A DNA stretch of 64,000 bases, from contig NZ_BOMV01000080.1 in assembly GCF_016862375.1 (NCBI RefSeq), positions 62,001-126,000 of the forward strand. The letters run 5' to 3'. Below are positions 1 through 7,357 of the stretch, one piece after another (the first letter of the stretch is position 1; each line of letters starts with the position of its first letter). Source of the DNA: Paractinoplanes rishiriensis (GTDB lineage: Bacteria > Actinomycetota > Actinomycetes > Mycobacteriales > Micromonosporaceae). The position numbers and the translations under genes were made by a program. The notes below the pieces were generated by a model, which saw only the letters and a program-made list of their open reading frames with translations, made no database searches and was not told the DNA's origin.

Positions 1-154
1 CACGACGGCGGGCGGCTATCACCTGCTCCGCCTCGTCCAGACCGACTTCGACAGCCGGCTGGTCCTCTACGTCTGGCTGGACCGGGTGCAGGGCAACCTC
101 GCCGTGGCCCGGCGCCGGATGCAGAAGCTCGCCGACGAACTCGTCCTCACCTGA
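1..154 (+). CDS. Roadblock/LC7 protein, C-terminal fragment (5' end outside window)
   Basis: Codons from base 2 to the TGA at 152-154 encode about 50 residues without an internal stop. The segment YHLLRLVQTDFDSRLVLYVW followed by NLAVARRRMQ matches the last strand and helix of roadblock/LC7 domains and parallels the C-terminus of the complete roadblock protein at 1771-2142. Roadblock proteins form dimers that regulate small Ras-like GTPases. Only 17 bases separate it from the next gene, so it is probably the upstream member of the same operon. The N-terminal part cannot be seen. Confidence 0.7.
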   Translation, partial: TTAGGYHLLRLVQTDFDSRLVLYVWLDRVQGNLAVARRRMQKLADELVLT

Positions 155-171
155 GAAGTTACGGAGCGCAT

Positions 172-1161
172 GTGACCACCTCGACGACCGCCTCCCCGGC
201 GAGCCTGCTCGCGCAGGTGGCCGGCGAGCGGCAGACCGGAGCGCTGGTGGTCGGCGGCCACCCGGGCGGCACGGTCTACGTCCTCGAGGGACGGGTCATC
301 TACGCCGAGTCGCCGGCCGCGCCCGGGGTGGGCGAGTTGCTCACCTCGTCCGGCCGGCTGGCCGGGCGCACCTGGCAGAACGCGCTGGACCGGGGCACCT
401 CGACCGCTCGGGTGGGCCGGCTGCTGGTCGAGCAGGGCCACCTCACCCAGGGTGAGCTGGAGCTGTGCGTGCTGGGTGCGACGTACGACGCCGCGTACTT
501 CGCGCTCGCACCGGCGTCGGCGCGGGTCGAGTTCCTCGACGAGGCGACGCACTGGCTGGGCCCGGTCGTCCACATCGACCCGGCCGCGATCGACCGCGAG
601 GTCGCCCGCCGCCGCCGGCTGCTCGACGAGATCTTCCCGGACGCCCGGGTGGACACCGCGGTGGTCAGCCCGGCGCCCCGCCCGCCGCGGGAGCGGATCA
701 CGCTGACCGCCCTGCAGTGGGAGTTGCTGGTGCACGCCGACGGCCAGCGCACCCCCGCCGACCTGGCCCAACTGCTCGGAAAGGCCGGCTACGCGACCAT
801 CCAGGAGCTGCGGCGCCTGGCGGCGCTGGGGTTGCTGGAGCTTCCGGAGGTACGCGCCGACGCGCCGGAGTTCGTGCGGCTCCCCCGGGCCCGCGGCCAG
901 GCCGTGGACGCCCGCCGTCCGGTGGTCCGGCCGGACGAGGCGCCGACCGTGCCCGTCGTCGCGGGCGCGGCACCGGAACGCCCGGTGGCCGCCGACGAGA
1001 CCCCGGCCAACGGGACGGTGTACCGGCCACCCCGGCTGGCCCGCCGGAAACCCGGGGCCAAGCTGCCCAAAGAGGTCGCCGGCGAGGTACCGCCAGTACA
1101 CCCGGGCACCGACGAAGTCCTGCTCAAACGTATCCGCACCGCATTGCGGGCCTTGCGGTGA
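172..1161 (+). CDS. DUF4388 (PATAN)-domain protein
   Basis: A 329-residue cytoplasmic protein. Residues about 10-110 carry the DUF4388 pattern (TGALVVGG, then YVLEGRVIYAES, then GELLTSSGRL), a fold found in bacterial polarity and signalling proteins beside Ras-like GTPases. Residues about 175-225 look like a winged helix (LTALQWELL to LAALGLLELP), and the last 100 residues are proline- and charge-rich and probably disordered. The GTG start at 172 is chosen because the overlapping ATG at 170 runs straight into TGA. It sits between roadblock genes on both sides, so a role as scaffold or regulator in a GTPase-type signalling module is inferred; no GTPase gene is in view. Confidence 0.75.
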   Translation: MTTSTTASPASLLAQVAGERQTGALVVGGHPGGTVYVLEGRVIYAESPAAPGVGELLTSSGRLAGRTWQNALDRGTSTARVGRLLVEQGHLTQGELELCVLGATYDAAYFALAPASARVEFLDEATHWLGPVVHIDPAAIDREVARRRRLLDEIFPDARVDTAVVSPAPRPPRERITLTALQWELLVHADGQRTPADLAQLLGKAGYATIQELRRLAALGLLELPEVRADAPEFVRLPRARGQAVDARRPVVRPDEAPTVPVVAGAAPERPVAADETPANGTVYRPPRLARRKPGAKLPKEVAGEVPPVHPGTDEVLLKRIRTALRALR

Positions 1162-1197
1162 CGCGCGCACCCCCCGATGAGAAGGAGAGACCCGAGG

Positions 1198-1686
1198 ATG
1201 ACGGTGGATCCGGCGGTGCTCCAGGAGCTCGACCGCCTGCGTGGCAGAGTGCCGGAGCTGTCCGGCAGCGTGCTCGCCACCACCGACGGGCTGGTGGTCG
1301 CGCACGATGCGCACGGCATCGAGCCGGACGGGCTCGCCGCGCTGTCCGCCGCGCACCTCGCGCTCGCCCGCCGCTTCGCGCACGCGGTGAACCACGGCGA
1401 GCTGCGTGAGTCGGTGGTGGAGTGCGATCGCGGCTACATCACCACGTACAGCGTGGGCCCGAGCGCCCTGCTCACCCTCGTCACCTCGGGCGACGCCAAC
1501 CTCGCCATGGTGCACCTGGAGGCACGGCGGTGCGTCCGCCGGCTCGTCAAGATCCTGGCGGTCGGCCCGAAACCGCAGGCCCGCCCCGAGATCCCCACCC
1601 AGTCCGGACCGCCCACGCCACTGGCCCGGCGTACGCCCATGGCCACCCTGCCCAACAACGCTCGCCGGCGGCAAGCCGCGGGCTGA
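1198..1686 (+). CDS. Roadblock/LC7-domain protein with C-terminal tail
   Basis: A 162-residue protein. Residues about 8-115 form a roadblock/LC7 domain (LSGSVLATTDGLVVAHDA, then YSVGPSALLTLVTSGDANLA), followed by a basic, proline-rich tail of about 45 residues. I prefer the ATG at 1198 to the in-frame ATG at 1177, because GAAGGAGA at 1181-1188 is a Shine-Dalgarno sequence for 1198 and would fall inside the longer reading. It lies 36 bases after the DUF4388 gene. Proteins of this family resemble MglB and the conservon CvnB and act on small GTPases; the partner here is unknown. Confidence 0.75.
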   Translation: MTVDPAVLQELDRLRGRVPELSGSVLATTDGLVVAHDAHGIEPDGLAALSAAHLALARRFAHAVNHGELRESVVECDRGYITTYSVGPSALLTLVTSGDANLAMVHLEARRCVRRLVKILAVGPKPQARPEIPTQSGPPTPLARRTPMATLPNNARRRQAAG

Positions 1687-1770
1687 GCCCCGGAAATCAG
1701 CGGCATCCGCCGCGACGACACGGTTCCGCCAGGCGGCGGACCGCCATCCCACCGCAACGGAGGACCATCC

Positions 1771-2142
1771 ATGACCGACATGGACACCGCACTCAAGGAA
1801 ATCATGGAGATCGACGGCGCCGTCGGTGTCGCCCTCGTGGACCACACGAGCGGCATGGCGCTGGGCACCGTCGGCGGCGGCAAGGAGCTCGACCTGACGG
1901 TCGCGGCCGCCGGCAACACCGACGTGGTACGCGCCAAGCTGCGCGCCATGGAGATGCTGAACATCTCCGAGAAGATCGAGGACATCCTCATCACGCTGGA
2001 CAGCCAGTACCACATGATCCGCCCGCTGACCAGCCGCTCCGGCAAGGGCCTGTTCCTCTACCTGGCCCTGCGACGCGACCGCGCCAACCTGGCGATGGCC
2101 CGCCACCAGCTGAAGCGCATCGAAAACGACCTGGACGTCTGA
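1771..2142 (+). CDS. Roadblock/LC7-domain protein
   Basis: A 123-residue single-domain protein starting at ATG 1771, with GGAGG at 1760-1764. The roadblock fold is clear: IDGAVGVALVDHTSGMALG at the N-terminus, a central helix with KLRAMEMLNISEKIEDILI, and a last strand and helix with LFLYLALRRDRANLAMARH. It is the third roadblock-type protein in a row with the edge fragment and the gene at 1198. Homodimerisation or heterodimerisation with those neighbours is inferred. A strong hairpin at 2161-2191 follows and probably ends the transcript. Confidence 0.75.
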   Translation: MTDMDTALKEIMEIDGAVGVALVDHTSGMALGTVGGGKELDLTVAAAGNTDVVRAKLRAMEMLNISEKIEDILITLDSQYHMIRPLTSRSGKGLFLYLALRRDRANLAMARHQLKRIENDLDV

Positions 2143-2160
2143 CCAGGCCACACCCGATGA

Positions 2161-2191
2161 GGCGGGGAGGGCCCGCACCGCCCTCCCCGCC
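2161..2191 (+). terminator. Strong GC hairpin after roadblock operon
   Basis: GGCGGGGAGGGC (2161-2172) is followed by a 7-base loop and its perfect complement GCCCTCCCCGCC (2180-2191). It begins 19 bases after the roadblock stop codon. There is no U-run, which is normal for many actinobacterial intrinsic terminators. It lies between that gene and the convergent XdhC-like gene, so it may serve both. Confidence 0.6.
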
Positions 2192-2300
2192 CACCCGTGT
2201 CCCCTCCCACCGAACGAACGCGGGAGCTCAGGTGGTGGGCGCGGGGCTGGGCATCGCGACGGTTACCCCGGGGTGGGCTGCTCGCCGTTCGGTGCGGTGG

Positions 2301-2798
2301 TCAGCTGAAGTCGAAGCCGCCGGGGCGGTCGTTGCGGTCGGCGATGAGGCCGGCCAGGGTCGCCACGGCGATCTCGGCCGCCGTCCGGGAGCCGATGTTG
2401 AGGCCGACCGGGCGGTGCACCCGGGCGATCTGATCGTCGGGCACGCCGAGGGAGCGCAGGGCCGCCACGTGCGGTCCTTCCTTCTTGGGGTTGCCCACGA
2501 TGCCCACCCACCGGGTCTGGGCCGCCAGCGCCGCCCGCAGCACCGTTCCGATCTCGGCGCGGTTGTGGTCGCTGAGCACCACGTCGGTGTCCGCATCGAG
2601 GTGCGCCGCCCCGAGATCGTGCACGAACAGGTCGCCGTGCGGGCGCGGCGTGCCCTGCAAGCGGGTCGCGTCCGGCTCCACCAGCACCGACTGGAAGCCG
2701 AGCTCGACCGCCAGCCGCAGCATCGCCTCGGCTATCGGCGACTCGAACACGACCACGAGCCGGCGCGGCCGGGAGCGTTTCTCCTCCGGATCAGCCAT
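2301..2798 (-). CDS. XdhC/CoxI-family Rossmann-domain protein
   Basis: A 165-residue protein that reads as the C-terminal Rossmann domain of XdhC/CoxI proteins. It has a hydrophobic strand LVVVFESPIAEAML near residue 13, then DVVLSDHN, WVGIVGNPKK, and a closing RVHRPVGLNIGSRTAAEIAV, which matches the family's GLxIGxRTxxEIA signature. XdhC proteins insert or modify the molybdenum cofactor of xanthine dehydrogenase and CO dehydrogenase; the N-terminal XdhC domain with its cysteine is absent here. ATG 2798 gives this domain exactly; a longer in-frame reading to 3209 would run through the opposing hypothetical gene and is not credible. No molybdoenzyme gene is adjacent, so its substrate is unknown. 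Confidence 0.6.
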   Translation of the reverse strand: MADPEEKRSRPRRLVVVFESPIAEAMLRLAVELGFQSVLVEPDATRLQGTPRPHGDLFVHDLGAAHLDADTDVVLSDHNRAEIGTVLRAALAAQTRWVGIVGNPKKEGPHVAALRSLGVPDDQIARVHRPVGLNIGSRTAAEIAVATLAGLIADRNDRPGGFDFS

Positions 2799-2818
2799 GG
2801 CGAGAACTCTGCCAGAGA

Positions 2819-3280
2819 TCAGGCCGAGGCGCCCGCGGCCGCGGCGGCCTGGGCCTCCCACATGCTGATGACCACGCCGAGGACGAAGACCTGGAGGGCC
2901 GGGGCGAGGCCGGGGAGTTCGACGTCGACGTCGCCGCGCCAGAAGCTGGTCTTGCGGATGCTGCCCACCCGGGTGTCGCCGAGGACAAGTTCCTCCTCGT
3001 TGCCCCAGAACGAGCGGCGGCGGAAGTGGTAGGTCTGGCCGCCGGCCTCGACGGTCCAGCGTTTGCGGCCCACCCGGCTGGCCTCGGCGAGCACGGTGTC
3101 CGCGTCGTCGGTCATGGTGTATCTGGTGCCCCAGGCGTTGGAGCGGACCCGGAACTGCCGGCCGTCGAGCGTGAAGTCGCCGCCGCTGCGCCAGGCCGAG
3201 CCGTCCCACGTGGTGATCTCGCGGCCGCGGTCACTCACCAGGTACCGGCTCCGCCAGATGCTGATCTTGCGTGCCTCCAT
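2819..3280 (-). CDS. Hypothetical LURP-one/tubby-like protein
   Basis: A 153-residue protein with no confident assignment. It is rich in short beta strands with repeated W/F/R patterns (RSRYLVSDR, FTLDGRQFRVRSNAWGTRY, WTVEAGGQTYHFRRRSFWG), as in LURP-one-related/tubby-like beta-barrel proteins. It ends in a hydrophobic stretch LQVFVLGVVISMWEAQAAAA that could be a membrane-associated helix. It is upstream of and co-directional with the XdhC-like gene (20-base gap) and divergent from dusB. The family suggestion rests on pattern only. Confidence 0.5.
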   Translation of the reverse strand: MEARKISIWRSRYLVSDRGREITTWDGSAWRSGGDFTLDGRQFRVRSNAWGTRYTMTDDADTVLAEASRVGRKRWTVEAGGQTYHFRRRSFWGNEEELVLGDTRVGSIRKTSFWRGDVDVELPGLAPALQVFVLGVVISMWEAQAAAAAGASA

Positions 3281-3342
3281 GATTTCAGCGTACGGAGAAC
3301 CGGCAAGCGGGCCGGTTCGGTCGGCATGGCATCCTCGAAGGC

Positions 3343-4476
3343 GTGACTTCGCCCCTGATGCTCGGAAACCACGTGGTGCACCCGCCGGTCGTGCTCGCGC
3401 CGATGGCCGGGATCACCAACGTGGCGTTCCGGCGGCTGTGCCGCGAGCAGGGTGGCGGGGTCTACGTCTGCGAGATGATCACCACGCGCGCGCTGGTGGA
3501 GCGGATTCCCAAGACGCTCAAGATGATCGCGTTCGCCGAGGACGAGGACTTCCGCAGCCTGCAGCTGTACGGGGTCGACCCGGCGGTGACCGCGGCGGCG
3601 GTGCGGATGGTGGGCGAGGACGGCCTGGCCGACCACATCGACCTGAACTTCGGCTGCCCGGTGCCCAAGGTGACCCGGCGCGGCGGCGGTTCGGCACTTC
3701 CCTGGCGGCGCCGGCTGTTCGGGCAGATCGTGGGGCAGGCGGTGGCGGCCGCGCGACCGTTCGGCATCCCGGTGACGATCAAGATGCGCAAGGGCATCGA
3801 CGACAACCATCTGACGTACGTCGAGGCCGGCCTGGCCGCGCAGGAGGCGGGAGTGGCCGCGGTGGCCCTGCACGCGCGCACCGCCGAGCAACGTTATTCG
3901 GGCCGTGCCGACTGGGACGCGATCGCCACCCTGAAACAGGCCCTGGACGTGCCGGTGCTGGGCAACGGCGACATCTGGGAGGGCTCGGACGCGCTGCGCA
4001 TGGTCGAGCAGACCGGCTGCGACGGCGTCGTGGTGGGCCGCGGCTGCCTGGGCCGGCCGTGGCTGTTCGCCGACCTGGAGGCGGCGTTCACCCAGGGTGC
4101 CGGTTACCGGCCGGTGCTGCCGGCCCTCGGCGAGGTCGCCAAGATCATGTCTCGGCACGCCGAGCTGCTGGTCGACGCGCTCGGCGACGAGCGGCACGGC
4201 TGCGCCGACTTCCGCAAGCACGTGGCCTGGTATCTGAAGGGCTTCCCGGTCGGCGGCGACCTGCGCCGCAGCCTCGCGATGATCTCGTCGCTGGCCGAAC
4301 TGGACGACCTGCTCGAGCTACTCGACCCGGGGGTGCCGTTCCCGGCCGAGGCGCTGGGCCAGCCGCGTGGCCGGGTCAACTCACCCGGCAGGGTCTCGCT
4401 GCCCTACGGCTGGTTGGACAGCCGGGACGACGAGACCGTGCCGGAGGGTGCCGAGTCCGACGACTCGGGCGGCTGA
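3343..4476 (+). CDS. dusB: tRNA-dihydrouridine synthase (DusB type)
   Basis: A 377-residue flavoenzyme of the Dus family, which reduces uridines in the tRNA D-loop using FMN and NADPH. The TIM-barrel signature VLAPMAGITNVAFRRLC starts near residue 17. The catalytic cysteine is Cys105 in LNFGCPVPKV, directly before the family motif TRRGGGSAL, and the phosphate-binding strand is VPVLGNGDIWE. Length fits actinobacterial DusB. The start is GTG 3343. The stop codon lies inside the first copy of a 14-base triple repeat shared with the convergent gene. Confidence 0.93.
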   Translation: MTSPLMLGNHVVHPPVVLAPMAGITNVAFRRLCREQGGGVYVCEMITTRALVERIPKTLKMIAFAEDEDFRSLQLYGVDPAVTAAAVRMVGEDGLADHIDLNFGCPVPKVTRRGGGSALPWRRRLFGQIVGQAVAAARPFGIPVTIKMRKGIDDNHLTYVEAGLAAQEAGVAAVALHARTAEQRYSGRADWDAIATLKQALDVPVLGNGDIWEGSDALRMVEQTGCDGVVVGRGCLGRPWLFADLEAAFTQGAGYRPVLPALGEVAKIMSRHAELLVDALGDERHGCADFRKHVAWYLKGFPVGGDLRRSLAMISSLAELDDLLELLDPGVPFPAEALGQPRGRVNSPGRVSLPYGWLDSRDDETVPEGAESDDSGG

Positions 4477-4514
4477 ATCAGTAGGGCTGAATCAGTAGGG
4501 CTGAATCAGTAGGG
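4473..4514. repeat. 14-bp tandem repeat, three copies, at convergent gene ends
   Basis: CTGAATCAGTAGGG occurs three times head to tail (4473-4486, 4487-4500, 4501-4514), followed by a partial CTG. Copy 1 supplies the TGA of dusB on the plus strand. Copy 3 supplies the TGA (read as TCA on plus) of the DUF1269 gene on the minus strand. Each copy contains a stop in both of these frames. Confidence 0.9.
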
Positions 4515-5021
4515 CTGCGGATTCTTTTGGCCGCCGCCGAACGTCTCCAGCAGGATCTCGCGTTCGCCGTCGGTCAGGTTGGTGCTGATCAGCTTGCTGT
4601 GCAGGCCGAAGCCGTGGAAGCGCTCGCCCAGCCGGTCCAGGTTGCCGGCGTCGGTGACCAGGAACAGCGCGGACGTGCCCTCGGTGACCTCGGTGCGGAT
4701 CCGCTCGAGTTCCTCCTTACGGATGCCGGAGTCCTCGGTGGCTTTGCTGAGCGCGCCCAGCCCGGCACCGACCGCACCACCGACCAGCGGAACCAGGAAG
4801 AGCGTGCCGCAGAGCAGGCCCCAGAGAGCACCCCAGCCGGCGCCACGCCACACCCCGTCGTGCCCGTGCAGCCGGGTCGGCTGGGACGCGCCCTCCGGCC
4901 AGATCACCGCCGCATGGTCGAGGATCTTGACGAGGCCCTCGGATTCGGCCCGGCGGAGTTGGTCGGTGGCACGTTCGGCGCCGTCGGCGCTGTCGAACTT
5001 CCACACCGTGAAGGTGGTCAT
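4506..5021 (-). CDS. DUF1269 family membrane protein
   Basis: A 171-residue protein of the DUF1269 family. It begins with a ferredoxin-like segment (TTFTVWKFDSADGAERA), has a glycine-rich hydrophobic hairpin at about residues 62-92 (GWGALWGLLCGTLFLVPLVG), and a soluble C-terminal half (SALFLVTDAGNLDRL). The function of the family is unknown; it is often linked to stress or membrane remodelling. Its ATG overlaps the stop of the upstream MFS gene (ATGA at 5018-5021), so the two are translationally coupled. The stop falls inside the 14-bp repeat. Confidence 0.8.
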   Translation of the reverse strand: MTTFTVWKFDSADGAERATDQLRRAESEGLVKILDHAAVIWPEGASQPTRLHGHDGVWRGAGWGALWGLLCGTLFLVPLVGGAVGAGLGALSKATEDSGIRKEELERIRTEVTEGTSALFLVTDAGNLDRLGERFHGFGLHSKLISTNLTDGEREILLETFGGGQKNPQPY

Positions 5022-6106
5022 GTCGGACTCCTCGGTGACGACTGAGTGCCATCGTCCGGATCGGCCGGGCCCGGCCCCTCATCCTTGGCGGGCGAATTCC
5101 GGCCGGGTGAGCGGGGGCCGGCGAGGAGCGCGGTCAGCAGCAACGGCAGGGCGCACATGGCGAACAGCACCGGCAGCGGCAGGGCCAGCGCGAACCAGGC
5201 GTACAGGCCGACCGCGAAGACCTCGGCGGCGAATCCGCTGACCGAGAGCACGGTGCTGCGGGCCCGGCCGGTGATCTCGTCCTGCAGGCGGGTCTCGGCC
5301 CGCACCATGCCGAATTGGAGCAGCCCGAACGCGGCCGACACGGCGACCATGCCGGCCAGCGGCGGCACCAGGGCGCCGGCCGCGAGCAGGGCGGCGGCCA
5401 TGGCGGTGGCGACGGGCAGCAACACCGGGCGGGCCGCCGACTCCCGGCCGGCCAGCGAACTGCCGGCCGCCATGGCCAGCGCGGTCACGGCGTAGACCAG
5501 GGGCACCGCGACGGTCGGCGCACCCTTCTCCCGGGCGAGCAGCGGGAGGTATTCGTCCAGCGCGCTGAACCCGGGCAGCAGCGCGGCGATCGCCACGGCC
5601 CGCAGCACGCGCCGGTTGCGGGTGGCGTCGCGCACGCCGGAGCGCAGGAGCGCCAGGTAACCGCCGTCGCCGTCGTCGCCGCCCGGTGGCGTACGGCCAG
5701 ACTCGGGAAGGCCGAGCGCGAGCAGCCCACCCAGGGTGACCGTCGCGATGCTCACGACGCCCACCAGCAGATAGCCGCCCGCCGCGAAGGCCGGCGTCGC
5801 GAGCAGCGTCGCGGCGAGCATGGCGAGGATCGCGACCGTGCCACCGCGACCGGCGATCCGGGCGTAGTCGGCGGACCGGCCCTCGGCGTCGAGTTCGTCG
5901 TAGAGCAGCGCCTCGAGCGACCCGGACGACAGCGAACCGCCCAGGCCCCAGAGCACGAAACCCAGCGCGAAGCCGGTGAACGTCGGCCAGATCAGCCACA
6001 GGGCGTAGCCGGCCGCGGTGAGGACCTCACCGATCGCGTAGAGGCGGCGGCGGGACCAGGCGTCGGCGAGCGCGCCCGAGGGCACCTCGAAGGCGAACGC
6101 CACCAC
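5018..6106 (-). CDS. MFS transporter, 5' end disrupted or mis-called
   Basis: The open frame from GTG 6106 encodes 362 residues of a major facilitator protein (EVPSGALADAWSRRRLY between helices 2 and 3, about 11 hydrophobic segments). The same frame continues upstream with clear helix-1 homology (RRYYAVRACSEGVLLYPVYA) but meets TGA at 6233-6235 with no ATG, GTG or TTG in between. A TTG at 6240-6242 reads MTLNTTL in the neighbouring frame, so a single-base indel near 6225-6230 would restore a normal N-terminus. As it stands the protein lacks helix 1. It is a frameshifted gene, a sequencing error, or a gene with an unusual start. Substrate unknown. Confidence 0.7.
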   Translation of the reverse strand: MVAFAFEVPSGALADAWSRRRLYAIGEVLTAAGYALWLIWPTFTGFALGFVLWGLGGSLSSGSLEALLYDELDAEGRSADYARIAGRGGTVAILAMLAATLLATPAFAAGGYLLVGVVSIATVTLGGLLALGLPESGRTPPGGDDGDGGYLALLRSGVRDATRNRRVLRAVAIAALLPGFSALDEYLPLLAREKGAPTVAVPLVYAVTALAMAAGSSLAGRESAARPVLLPVATAMAAALLAAGALVPPLAGMVAVSAAFGLLQFGMVRAETRLQDEITGRARSTVLSVSGFAAEVFAVGLYAWFALALPLPVLFAMCALPLLLTALLAGPRSPGRNSPAKDEGPGPADPDDGTQSSPRSPT

Positions 6107-6274
6107 CGACCAGATCGCGAACAGCGTGGAGATCTGCGCGGTGGAGAGACCGGCGTCGGCGAACAGCAGCGCGTAGACCGGGTAGAGGAGAACGCCCTCC
6201 GAGCAGGCCCGGACGGCGTAATAGCGTCGTGTTCAGCGTCAAACCGGGTGCATGGATTTATCCAAGCACCCTGG

Positions 6275-7357
6275 TCAAGCCAATTCCGCCCGGTCGGCGG
6301 CGGCCCGGCCGGACTCCCACCCCTCCAGGCTGTCGACCCGCGAGCCGCGGGCCCGGACCGTGCGCGGGAACGCCTTGGTCATCGCCTCGCGCACCTGCAG
6401 GTCGCGCCCGCGCAGCACCGGCAGCAGATCGCCGGCGGCCTGGGCGATCTCGTGCTGGGTGGCCCGGCTCAGCCGTTCCGCGATGCGGCTCGCGTACGCG
6501 ATCAGGAAGCTGCGCCGGAACGCCTTGATCCGCGCCTTGCCCTTGGCCGGCTCCTCGGCCGCCATCGCCCGGTTGGCCTGCACCAGTAGCGAGGTGTGCA
6601 GCAGCTCGACGCCGTCGATGTCGGCGTCGAACCCGAAAACGGTCGAGAAGGCGAGCTCCGGCGACCACACGGTGTGACAGTGGTTGGCCCGGGCGACGGC
6701 GTCGAGCAGGCTGGCTTTCTCGCTCTCGTACGGGTGATCCACGCCGACCCGCCGGGCCAGCGGCACCACCTCCGGCCCCGCGGCCCGCACCTCCTCGATG
6801 CTGTGCCGGGCGATCAGTTCCTGTGCTTTGGCCGAGTACGCCTCGGCCTCGGCCGGAAAGTCGGTGGACTCGGCCTTGGCGAGCAGCGCCCGAACCCGGT
6901 CGAGGATGCGCGAGTCGGCGCCGCGGTGCACGGTGACCAGCGGACTGCCGGGCGGCGGCACGAGGATCTCGATGCGCGGCAGTTTGCGCAGCGCGAGCAA
7001 CAGACCGAGCCGGGCGTCGAGCAGCCGGACGCGATCGGCCCGGCCGCGGCTGGGGCGGGTGAGGTCGCCGGCCTGCGCCCGCCAGCGCGGGTCGATCTCG
7101 GGGAACCGGGTGAGATAGCCGCGCAGGACGTCGGCGATGAGCTGCCCATGGAGCGGGTCACCGAGGCGCGCGACGACGCGGTGCAACTCGGCGGGCTGCC
7201 AGCCACCCTGCACGAGCCGCTCCACGCCGGCGTCGAGAGCGCCGCCCAGCGCGGCGTCGGCGTCACCCGCGGGAGCCACGGTGAGCGCGTCCAGGCCGTC
7301 CTCGTAGCTCAGCGTCCCGTGCTGAACCGCCTCGATGATCGCCGCAATCGACATCAT
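6275..7357 (-). CDS. DUF2786-domain protein
   Basis: A 360-residue cytoplasmic protein. The DUF2786 signature is at about residues 150-190: DRVRALLAKAESTDFPAEAE followed by YSAKAQELIARHSIEE. The N-terminal 140 residues are helical. Downstream, residues 200-320 hold conserved H/C-containing stretches (ARANHCHTVWSPELAF) and an arginine-rich helical end typical of actinobacterial family members. DUF2786 proteins are found in phages and bacteria; function unknown. Its start overlaps the stop of the ATPase gene upstream (ATGA, 7354-7357), indicating coupling. Confidence 0.8.
   Translation of the reverse strand: MMSIAAIIEAVQHGTLSYEDGLDALTVAPAGDADAALGGALDAGVERLVQGGWQPAELHRVVARLGDPLHGQLIADVLRGYLTRFPEIDPRWRAQAGDLTRPSRGRADRVRLLDARLGLLLALRKLPRIEILVPPPGSPLVTVHRGADSRILDRVRALLAKAESTDFPAEAEAYSAKAQELIARHSIEEVRAAGPEVVPLARRVGVDHPYESEKASLLDAVARANHCHTVWSPELAFSTVFGFDADIDGVELLHTSLLVQANRAMAAEEPAKGKARIKAFRRSFLIAYASRIAERLSRATQHEIAQAAGDLLPVLRGRDLQVREAMTKAFPRTVRARGSRVDSLEGWESGRAAADRAELA

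Noticed and set aside
67..2178. A 703-codon open frame on the minus strand across the roadblock/DUF4388 operon
   Set aside because: It is antisense to four genes with recognisable domains and good start sites; the translation is Gly/Arg/Asp-rich without any domain. High GC gives long spurious frames opposite real genes.
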